From NCBI GenBank assembly GCA_027919835.1, contig JANVFP010000032.1, positions 552,149 to 616,148 on the forward strand: 64,000 nucleotides of DNA, in the 5' to 3' direction. Position 1 is the stretch's first letter, and every line of letters begins with the position of its first letter. The stretch comes from Lentinula raphanica (Eukaryota; Basidiomycota; Agaricomycetes; Agaricales; Omphalotaceae). The notes below the pieces were generated by a model. That model made no database searches and was not told where the DNA came from. It was given only the letters and a program-made list of their open reading frames with translations. This document shows, one piece after another, positions 37,161 to 46,292 of this stretch. A program made the translations under genes and the position numbers.

Positions 37161-38359
37161 ATGGTGCTCGAAGCCACTATGATGGTGATAGACAACTCCG
37201 AGTACATGCGTAACGGAGACTATCAACCGAACAGATTCGATGCCCAAGCCGACGCCGTCAATGTCGTCTTCCAGACCAAAATCGATTCGAATCCGGAGAA
37301 TACTGTTGGAATTATGTCGATGGCAGGAAAGGGGTGGGTCGATTGCTTCTGCTGATACTGGGATGTATGTTAAATCTGCTGTGACAGACCCGAAGTTCTC
37401 GTAACACACTCGAAAGACATTGGTCAAATTCTGAAAGCCATACACACTACATCATCTAAAGTCGGCGGAGCGATTGATATACCGACCGCTATTGCCGTTG
37501 CCCAACTCGCTCTCAAACACCGAGAAAACAAGAATCTACGTCAACGTATCATCGTATTTGTCGGCTCACCATTAGAAGGACCTGCGGCGGATGAGAAAGG
37601 GATGGTGAAACTGGCGAAGAAGCTGAAGAAGAACAACGTTGCGGTGGATGTTGTTTGCTTTGGTGATGGTATCGAGGAACCGGTATCTGGGCAAGAAGAC
37701 AAATCGGTGCTCAAATCGTTTGTGGAGAACGCGAATAGCGGGGAGAACTCGTATGTGTCAATTGCGTGCTATGTTCTATGAGTAATTCTTCTGATCAGAT
37801 TTTAGGCATATTGTCGTAGTCCCACCAGGTCCCCGGCTGATATCGGACGCTCTCATTTCTTCACCTATCTTGTCTGACGATCGTAACGCGAGTCTCCCTG
37901 CAGAGCTTGGAGGAACAGGTGGCGATGGCCCGGCGGCTTCATCTGGTGGTGATTTCGAGTTTGGTGTTGACCCATCCTTAGATCCCGAACTAGCAATGGT
38001 AATTGATTTATACTCAGTTTGTCCCTCGGCTAATTCATTCGTACGTCTAGGCGCTTCGTATATCAATGCAAGAGGCGCAAGCTCGAGAAGCAGCAGCCTC
38101 AACAGCGGAAGCATCTTCAAGTAACGCGTCACAGCCTACAACGACTGTGGCGGCAGAGCCTACTGATGATGAGGAAGAAGCACTATTGGCGCAAGCTATC
38201 AAGATGTCGTCTGAAGAAGATGTGGACATGGAGGGTGCAGGGACAACGAAGACATCTGAGGGTGATGCAGACATGAATGAAGAGGATGAGGACGAAGAAG
38301 CTGCGATTGCTCGCGCCATCGCGATGAGCATGCAGCAAGATGAGCAGGATAAGAAGTAG
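37161..38359 (+). CDS. RPN10: 26S proteasome ubiquitin receptor RPN10 (345 aa, four exons)
   Basis: Exons 37161-37333, 37388-37750, 37806-37998 and 38051-38359 total 1038 nt. Residues 1-190 form the VWA domain ([30 protein letters not shown]), which docks at the proteasome lid-base interface. Three ubiquitin-interacting-motif cores follow: [30 protein letters not shown] and [15 protein letters not shown]. Budding yeast Rpn10 has one UIM and human S5a two, so a third UIM-like segment is noticeable. The C-terminus is short and lysine-ending. Confidence 0.96.
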
Positions 38360-38822
38360 TATCTGTGTTTGTTCTGTCTTATCTTTTCAGAGAAATATCG
38401 AAGATTACATCTCCTAGTCACCAACCTCAGCTGATTCGTGAGAATCCCGGACCAATATCCAAGCACCGGAGGACACAAGTCAGTTTTTCTCAGATGGCCA
38501 TTGATCTGTTTGGGCCGCCACCTGTAACTCGATTCTATGAAAGATATAGTGATTACAATTCCGATTTTTGTTCTAACATGATCCTAGGCTAGAGCGCATA
38601 GAAATGAACGCTTTCTACAAATCAAGGTGTGCATTCGAGATGGCCTGAAGTTTGAACAACGAAGAATGTCGAAGGGTCAAGCTAGGAGTCTAGGACAAGC
38701 TCAAGGTCTGTGAAGTTGATTCTCCATATGTGATCCAAACTATCGTTCATGCGTTTACCGAGGCAGCAAAACCCGAAAGGGCAGTGAAGCTTCCACTCCC
38801 CTTGGACAACCACGACGAGTGA
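38360..38822. other. Intergenic between RPN10 and the hydrolase gene
   Basis: 3' flank of RPN10 and promoter of the hydrolase; no additional gene seen. Confidence 0.5.
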
Positions 38823-40155
38823 ATGATGTCATCATCATTTCTAGGGAGGTACTTATTCTTCTGCCATGTCCTCATCCACTCTCCCAGAATCATACTTATC
38901 CAGCGTTATGGGTCAAAGCAAAAGATGGGCGTTGAAAGCACAAGCTGTAATGTGGCGCAATCTAATGGATATTGGAATGCAGTAAGTACAACGTACGAGT
39001 CGTAATACTGACTCTCATGCCCCAATTTACAGCCTCCACATGCTCGCTCCTCCTCCCGCACCATCTCCATCGTTTTCCACATCGATTCCATCCACACTAG
39101 CCTCTAAACCAGGCTCCATCCCGCTCCATTTCTACGTCCCCGAATCCTACAACTCTATCGACCCCGCCCAGCCTAAACGTCTCTACCCAGTCGTCATCAA
39201 CTTTCACGGAGGCGGTTTCACGATCGGACGTGCTACGGATGACGCTCGTTGGGCTAGAGCAGTCGTTCACTACGCCGACGCCGTCGTTGTCTCTGTAGAC
39301 TATCGACTCGCTCCTGAACATCCGTTCCCCATCGCGATCGAAGACGGAGTAGATGCTACTCTTTACCTGGTCGAACACGCGGATGAGCTTAGAATCGATC
39401 CTCATCGGATTGCCTACAGCGGGTTTTCTGCGGGAGGAAACATGTCGTTTAGCGTGCCCATAAGGTTGGCGGAAGAATATCGTCTACGGAGATTACAGAG
39501 AGAAACCAGCCAGTCTGGCAGCTCTAGCAGTACTGCGAGCACCCAGGAGGGCACCGTCATTGCCATTTCTTCCTGGTATCCATCTATCGATTACACCAAT
39601 ACCCGAGCTGAACGTCGAAAGACGAACGTCCGATCTGACAAGGAGCTTCCCAAATTCTTCACCAACCTCTTCGACGCCAGCTATCTCTACCCCGTCAATG
39701 GTGTCGACCTCAAGTCCCCCTGGCTCAGTCCCGGAATCGCTCCGAGTGATATGATCAAGGACCTTCCCGAGAATATCGTGTTGTACACTTGCGAGTGGGA
39801 TGAACTCTGTGCGGAGGCAGACAGATTTCATACGAGACTTGTGGATGATTTCGGGAAGAAGGTGGTGTACAAGAAAGTGATGGGTGTTGCTCATGCGTTT
39901 GATAAGACGCCTAATCCGTTGCATTGGGATCCAAAGATTGAGACGATGTATAGGGATGCTTGTCGGGAGCTTAGGACGGTCTTTTATGGTTCTCCTGCTG
40001 ATAGCGCTATTGAACAGGCTGTGGTGGAAGGTAAACAAGGCCAACAAGCTTCGGTCACAACAAGAATTGAGGATGTCAGATTCCCCTCGTCACAAGATAG
40101 TTTGGCAACTGTGGGCAGTACCTATCAACAACCTGTGGCGGGCAATCCAAACTGA
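38823..40155 (+). CDS. Alpha/beta hydrolase, HSL family (408 aa, three exons)
   Basis: Exons 38823-38848, 38904-38981 and 39033-40155 join to 1227 nt; the two tiny 5' exons supply MMSSSFLGSVMGQSKRWALK. The oxyanion-hole motif is INFHGGGFTIG, the nucleophile elbow YSGFSAGGN (GxSxG), the acid lies in YTCEWDELCAEADRF, and the histidine in MGVAHAFDK, completing a Ser-Asp-His triad. This is the hormone-sensitive-lipase-like esterase family, acting on small acyl or aryl esters. There is no signal peptide. The C-terminal 45 residues (after FYGSPADSAIEQ) are polar and probably disordered. Confidence 0.88.
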
Positions 40156-40579
40156 TATACTTTTGGGCTGATGTACATAAATAATACACAAATATTTTGC
40201 ATCGATATACCCTGATTGGATACCTTGCATAGTGTAGATTTGTTACAGAAGACTTTCTTTGATGAATGGGGGGAGAGGTGGACGAGGACAGAGACAAACT
40301 TCCCCAGCGATCAACAATATCGCGCTTCTGCACCACTTCCTTGAACCTTCTAACGCGTAGATCCTCAAGCTGTGTAGTATTCTTCAGAATTTAGAATGAA
40401 GGAAACGGTGCCAGCAGGCCCCTAACGAAAGAACGTTGATTCAACATTCTGAATACACATCCATCGAAATAACATGTTCGTGTTCTACTCACTGATTGTA
40501 CATGGGTTCCTCTATCATGATAGAATCTAAAATTACAATGTCTACAATAACTTCTGATAGCTTGTACGACAATTTCTAT
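40156..40579. other. Intergenic, no gene seen
   Basis: 3' flanks of the hydrolase gene and of the broken minus-strand gene; no repeats recognised. Confidence 0.5.
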
Positions 40580-40656
40580 TCACTGTGAATTCATCGTTTT
40601 ATCGTTGATATACATCTTCCACTCCTTCATATCCCTCGTGATCTCAAAACCTGCTA

Positions 40657-41611
40657 CTACAAGCCAAGGGTTCCCACGCCCGACCTTTTTTGACCGAATA
40701 TTTCCGAGCTGACCGATTTTGACCGATTTCAGTTTCTCAGCACGTGATGTTATTAGACGCTCAACGTAAACTCTCACCGACCGATAATTTTTCCTATTTT
40801 GCTCCTTTTCATGAGACACTCCAGCTGATTTGAAGAGATATAAAGGCTTAAATTTTACTATGCTAGATTATGAGCTCACTCAAGTGCCTTTCTCTTGAAT
40901 CTTCAGAGGAATTCACTGAACATAAAGCAGGTCTACTAAACTTGGTTATAGTGTGACCATTTGTCACATTAGGCGCACGCTCGCGCGCGCCAAAATTAGA
41001 TTCAAAGATACAATTTTTTCACAGATCCGGGCTGAGCCATTGCCCCAATACATACATACATCACAGTCTACTGCGGCATCCACAGACCTGCCGAGGGTTT
41101 GCTCAAAGAGCGGAAGCAAATTTGCCGAGGGCTATCTACTCAAGATTTTGTAAATCTCAATGAAAATGTGCTCAGATTGGAGCTTTTGGGCCTCGGATAG
41201 GTATCTACTCTAATGTATAGACTGTAGTGTATGTGGGGCAATGGCTCAACCCGGATCTGTGAAAAAATTGTATCTCGAATGTAATTTTGGCGCGCGCAAG
41301 CGCGCGCCTGATGTGACAAATGGTCACACTATAACCAAGTTTAGTTGACCTGCTTTATGTTCAGTAAATTCCTCTCAAAATTCAAAATAAAAGCACTTGA
41401 GTGAGCTCATAGTATAGCATAGTAATGTTGAAGCCCTTATATCTCTTCAAATCAACTGCAGTGTCTCATGGAAAGGAGCAAAAATTGGTCGGTGAGAGTT
41501 TACGTTGAGCGTCTAATGGGATCACGTGCTGAGAAACTGAAATCGGTCAAAATCGGTCGCTACGGAATTAATCGGTCAAAAAGGTCGGGCGTGGGAACCC
41601 TTGGCTTGTAG
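40657..41611. mobile_element. 955-bp fold-back TIR element
   Basis: Two inverted arms of roughly 400 bp (from CTACAAGCCAAGGGTTCCC at 40657, and its complement ending at 41611) enclose a centre of about 150 bp. The simplest reading of the ends is TA-CTACAAG...CTTGTAG-TA, a 2-bp TA duplication as in Tc1/mariner-type elements. The arms carry alternating purine-pyrimidine GCGCGCGC tracts near 40980 and 41295. There is no transposase, so it is non-autonomous. It sits in repeat 2 of the secreted-protein gene. Confidence 0.75.
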
Positions 41612-42646
41612 TAGTAGCCAGAACCCATCTGGAAAAGGACCAGGAAAAGCATCATGTTGCGATAACCTTTCCACTTTGAGAGGTCAAAGGAGAGGTTGGT
41701 GACCTGCGGAGGATTCACCTTCAAGTGCGAGTTCAACTCTTCCCAAAAGAGCATCACGACGTGGTCTTGGAAAAACAAGTTGGGAAGTTCGTCATAATGG
41801 TTTTTCTCGATGGCTTGGTCCACGGCCATGAGCACTGCCTTCTCTGTCAACGTTGACATATTCGCAGTGCCCAAGTCCATGGTCTTGGCTTGTGCAAGGT
41901 ACGATGTGCCAGCGAAGCTGTCTTGAGCTTTCACTGCTCTCCAATGAGACGCGCTGTCCCTCTGGGAACGATAGCCATAGAGGACCATGTCTTTGGCCTC
42001 GGCAGAATCATGAACTGCAACTGGTCTCAAGCCCACCGTCCAGACTTCGTTGGACTCTATCACTGTTTCCGTTTGCTTGTAAGTGTCGATAGGTCCATCG
42101 ACCTTTGTTTGACGAGTTACGCCGATCTTGTGTTCAACGGGTGTCCCTAATCCATCATTGATTAGTATAAGTTATGTTCTGTGCGAGAAAGCCGACCTCT
42201 CACTTCCTGCAACCAGAAGTTCCTCACGCCTCTTTTCCACCACCTTCTCCCACACTGGTTCTGCTGAGTTCCCCACCGAAAGCTCACTAACAAGTCTGAT
42301 CATGTCGTCGATGTCGAGCTCTCCGTTCTGAATCTGAGTGTAAAGTTCATGCTCCCAGGGCTCCGTGACCGCAAAACCTGCACCAGAACCCTCAACCTTG
42401 ACCATGTCAGTGAAAAACATGTTCACCCAAGTATCGAGTGTGAAATGGAGGCCGGTCACCCGTGGATTGCGGGACAACTCTTCCCAGAAGAATGTGAGGG
42501 TATGGTTGTTGTAAATGACGCTGGGAAGTTCAGTGGAATGGTATTTGGTGAATTTCTTGTTCACGGCTGAAGCTACAACGCACTTCACCGGTGATGACAT
42601 GGTCGCTGTGCCTATCACGATGGTTTTGCCGTATTTTGAGACTAAC

Positions 42647-43120
42647 TGTCACAGATTTCTCTCTATTCTCTACCTTAATCACTTATCTTATCTCCTATCT
42701 CTATCTTATCATATTATCAGTAGTAGTTTATCATTTGATCATCTCTGTGCCATACATATTTTCATTTGTACAACCAGTGATGGGACATGCTTGCTCTGCA
42801 CCATATCTACATTACAACAGGTTGTCTTATGATGTAATAAGTGAAGCATCCACAGGATGACTTCATAGATGACTTCATAGATGACTTCACCATGAATCAT
42901 AGTGACTTCATAAATGACTTCATGTAGCTCCAACTATGGCATGGACTATGATATCATTAGATAGTAGCTCCACTCTAGAGTAGTATAAATACTCTCATGT
43001 ATCTCTGGGATCCCCCAGATTCAAGAACATCTTTTATCCTCTTGTGATCAACTTGTGCTCATACTCTGTCACTATCCCCAACCTTTGCAACTACAACTAG
43101 GTGAGTTCTAAGTTGTGATA
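42647..43120 (+). repeat. 5' LTR
   Basis: 474 bp starting TGTCACAG and ending TTGTGATA, an imperfect terminal inverted repeat. It contains a TATAAAT box at 42984 and three copies of GATGACTTCATA at about 42857-42890. Confidence 0.96.
42984..43027 (+). promoter_or_regulatory. LTR TATA box and predicted transcript start with self-primer
   Basis: TATAAAT at 42984-42990 is followed 33 bp after its first base by AGATTCAAGAA (43017-43027). This is the exact complement of the primer-binding site just after the LTR, and it is the place where transcription is expected to start. Confidence 0.6.
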
Positions 43121-43122
43121 GT

Positions 43123-43133
43123 TTCTTGAATCT
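43123..43133 (+). promoter_or_regulatory. Primer-binding site (self-priming type)
   Basis: TTCTTGAATCT, 2 nt after the 5' LTR, is not an obvious tRNA complement. It is perfectly complementary over 11 nt to 43017-43027 inside the LTR. Tf1/sushi-type elements use the first 11 nt of their own mRNA as primer. Confidence 0.65.
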
Positions 43134-43144
43134 TGCTTCTTGTG

Positions 43145-43175
43145 TGTCTGTTGTTGCTGTCAAGGACAACAGACA
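43145..43175 (+). other. Leader RNA hairpin 1
   Basis: A perfect 10-bp stem (TGTCTGTTGT / ACAACAGACA) with the 11-nt loop TGCTGTCAAGG, in the RNA leader of the retroelement. Confidence 0.6.
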
Positions 43176-43190
43176 CTTCTTTTTCTTTCT

Positions 43191-43221
43191 TGCCTGTTGT
43201 TGCTGTCAAGGGCAACAGGCA
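43191..43221 (+). other. Leader RNA hairpin 2
   Basis: Same loop TGCTGTCAAGG with the stem TGCCTGTTGT / GCAACAGGCA. Relative to hairpin 1, one T-A pair has become C-G and one T-A has become T-G, so pairing is preserved. Confidence 0.6.
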
Positions 43222-43661
43222 GGGACCTTTTGCAGGTTGTGCAGTCTGACTTCTTGTCATGGCTGTGGGGGCATCACCACCTTGTTTGGTCCTTCTGGAC
43301 TTTGAACACTGTTGCTGAAAGGGACAGTTGTTCTTGATTTGCCGGACCCTAGGCGTAAGGGGACTTGCTGTATTTCATTACAACAAGACTGGTACCTTTG
43401 GGTAGGCCATGATCTGGTTCTTTTTGAACTGGAGTAGACGGCAAGCCAGCTCTTGGGCAAGAACCAGGGAGTGTGTAACACACTCTCATTTGCTACATGA
43501 GGACATGTAGAGATCCCCCCATCTATTTGACATCAAGATCATCAAGACTTCGCACTGCATCTGGTTCCCTTTGTTTCTTTGTACTTGTCTGCTGAAAAGG
43601 GACAATGTACTTATGCCATTTCTGCCAGACAATGCCTTGCAAAATTATTCCCACTTTTCCC

Positions 43662-44728
43662 ATGAAATATACTCCTTCCAATCGTCGTAACCATGTGTCT
43701 GTCATGGCCATGGATAAATCGACAGGTCTTTGGGAACGAATCACCATTCCCAAGGACAAACGGAAGAAGTATGATCATGTCGGACGTCCTTGCTATACCA
43801 AAATCCCTGTCTACGCACCTGTGCGTACTCATAAACTCACTCTCCTCCAACGCCTCCAAATCATCAGGAAAAATGTTTCAGGCCTAGGGCACTCAAAGAT
43901 ACCCCCCAATTCTTATGCACTTTGAGGCTGCTCAAAGTGCCCAATGCTCCTCAAAGCTCCTCAAAGATCCCCAAAGATCCTCAAAGATCCTCAAAGACAC
44001 CTCAAAGAACCTAGAGAATCTAGGCAACCAAAAGGTACTCTGAAAGCTCCTAAAATTTGGGGGTATCTCTGGATGCCCTAGGCATGAAATACTTTTTCCT
44101 GATGATCTCGATCTCTCACAAGAAATACCTCGCTAAGCTCCGTAAACGTCATCTTAAATACGTCGAGCGAGAGCGCCTGATGAATAGGTTCCATGATCTG
44201 CCTTCTCAGGATTATGATACCTCTCCAACCCATAAATTCTTTCCTGACCCTGTCTATGTTCCTCCTCCACCTATTCCCTCTGATCTCCACTTCCGACGAA
44301 TTCCGACCCTTGCTCAACGCCTTGAAGGACCCTCTCAGCTCACTCCTCTTGATACTTATCCTAAACAGGATGCTGTCCTTAAGCGTATCAAGGAGTTTGA
44401 AGGTGTTCTGCAGGCTACCAAAATTCGTCTCGAGCCAGTTTTTAGGGAGTTAAACTCGGAAGAGTACAAGGAATATAATGGACAGGCTTTTAGGATTTCT
44501 AATCAGGATCGAAATTCTCTTTGGGGATGGTATAATGATTTAGAGGATTTATATCAGGATCTAGATAAGAGGGGACACCAATTGAGTAACAAAAATTGGA
44601 GAGAGATAAAAGGGATATGTACCAAAATTGGGAAAGTCAATTTTCAGAGTCTGTATACTAGGCTTCCTGAAATTTGCAAGGAGCTATTAGACCTGAATAT
44701 TGTACTTCCTGATGCAGCCAAAGCATGA
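43662..44728 (+). pseudogene. Extra ORF upstream of gag, interrupted by a MITE
   Basis: ATG 43662 (MKYTPSNRRNHVSVMAMD) runs to about 43864 and the frame resumes after the MITE (HKKYLAKLRKRHLKYVERER) to TGA at 44726-44728. The first part is in frame 0 and the second in frame 2. Excluding the 237-bp MITE and one 2-bp AT copy brings both into one frame, giving roughly 275 codons. The product is basic at its start, with a proline-rich segment (DPVYVPPPPIPSDLHFRRIP) and a helical C-terminal half. It is unlike Gag or Pol domains I know; it may be an accessory or RNA-binding protein of this lineage. Confidence 0.6.
43865..44101. mobile_element. 237-bp MITE (family copy 2) nested in the retroelement
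   Basis: Termini CAGGAAAAA...TTTTTCCTG and subterminal GCCTAGGGC / GCCCTAGGC and GATACCCCC / GGGGGTATC pairs match the MITE at 977-1194. The inside consists of tandem CTCAAAGATCC-like 11-mers. Flanking repeats are AT (2 bp), or ATC if the ends are shifted. Confidence 0.75.
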
Positions 44729-44825
44729 TAGTCTTATGTAATCTGGCAAACATTTGTGTTTTTTCATATATTCATTTTTTCATATTATGTCTGAAAAATA
44801 ATCTGACTTCAAAACAACTAGAAAA

Positions 44826-46292
44826 ATGTCTTACACACCTTTCACCCCTGTTGTTGAATTAGTCGATGATGGGCAAGTTTGGTCCGATGCTGTCTCTCAA
44901 GGAATTGATATGGCAGCAATTGGATTTCAAACTGATGAACAGAAAAATCAGATTGGACGACTCCTTCGCAATGCTCACGAGGCTACTACCAACATTTCCA
45001 TTGGATATATCAACAGAAATGTCAATGGACTTGCTGATTGGATGAATCAGGCTTTTACTACAGCCTTCACCAATCAAGAGAACTTAACGAATGAAGTTCG
45101 TAGTCTTCGACAGATTGTCGAAACTCAGGCAGAACTTTTACGAGCTTATAAGGCACAGCTTGATAAGCTTCCTGCTGATGCTGGAGCTGGCCCATTCAGA
45201 GGTCCCAAAGTACCTGACCCACCAACCTTCTCTGGAACAGACAACAAGATGACCTTAGAAGATTGGATGAATCAAGTTGCATTGTACTGCTCATCTTTAG
45301 GCATTGTGACAGATCACCAAAGAATTGTGACCGCTCTTACTAGGTTGCGTTCTCCTGCCACAAACTATATGAGAAAGTACTTTGATGACACACGTTTGGG
45401 AAACGATCTGGGATCTTGGGACAACTTTGCCAATGAGCTCAATGCCATTTATGGTCGCCGTGATAACAAAGAAGGTGCTAAAAATGAAATCACACATCTT
45501 TGGACAAACAAGTCACTGGCTAGTAAGGACTTTATCAAATATGCTGAACAATATCGCACTCTTGCACGTATTGTGGACTACCAAGATAGTATTCACATTG
45601 ACAAGCTTCGTGACGTTATTTCACAAGAGTTGCGTAATGCACTTGTTGTGTTGGAAATTTCCGGAAAGACTCCTACTAAATGGGAAGATTATCTGGAACT
45701 TCTCCTTTTATCATATAAAGCCTTACATCCAGAAAAGACTAAAAGTGTAATATTTGGCACAGGCAATAATGCTAAAGGCAATGGCAGTCATGAACCAGAT
45801 GCAATGGAGATAGATGCGGCAAAAAAGAGTAAAGGCAAAGCCCCAGAAAAGGTTAATTCCCAGGAGCAAAAACAATGATATTGCCAAATATGCGCCGGAA
45901 AGGGCTTAAAGGCAAAATCGAAGACTCACAATACAGTGGATTGCTGGGATAAGCCTGGAAATGAAGGCAAAAGGCCAAATTTCAATAAAAACTCTTCATC
46001 ATCTGCATCTGCATCTGGTCAAGGAAACAAAGGGAAACCACCACCACCGAGTGATAAGAAATCATTCAAAGCGCGGTTGATGGAATTATTTGATGAAATA
46101 GACAGCCAAGAGCCAGCGCCCCCAGCTGATGCTCTCAATGTCAACTCCACGAGCACCCCTGATATTAGTTTACCTGAGCTCACTGCAAAAGGAGCGACTG
46201 CACATGTCGGTGAAGTGCAGGCAGGACCTTCTAAGCCATCGCGATGGGCTAGAAGTCAACAATACAAGGCGGATTTTCCAGAGGGACTGTAG
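44826..46292 (+). CDS. Gag of the young Gypsy element, with an in-frame TGA
   Basis: ATG 44826 (MSYTPFTPVVELVDDGQVWS) opens a 350-codon frame with the Ty3-type capsid region (PDPPTFSGTDNKMTLEDWMN, around residues 130-150; WTNKSLASKDFIKYAEQYR). TGA at 45876-45878 ends it after SQEQKQ, but the same frame continues for 138 codons with a zinc-knuckle-like YCQICAGKG...KTHNTVDCW and ends at TAG 46290-46292. The knuckle spacing is wider than the canonical CX2CX4HX4C. Either the stop is a point mutation in this copy or read-through yields a minor long Gag. It packages the RNA into the cytoplasmic virus-like particle. Confidence 0.85.

Noticed and set aside
40580..40819. Minus ORF of 79 codons as a gene
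   Set aside because: The first two thirds are the TIR arm; only the last 25 codons are the displaced C-terminus of the broken gene.
41560..42063. Minus ORF ending YYYKPRVPTPDLFDRLIP as a separate small gene
   Set aside because: Its last 15 or so codons are inside the TIR of the inserted element; the rest is repeat 2 of the larger broken gene.
42739..42933. Minus ORF of 64 codons, also at 50119-50313
   Set aside because: It lies wholly in the LTRs and consists of repeats of GATGACTTCATA; present in both LTRs, no gene evidence.
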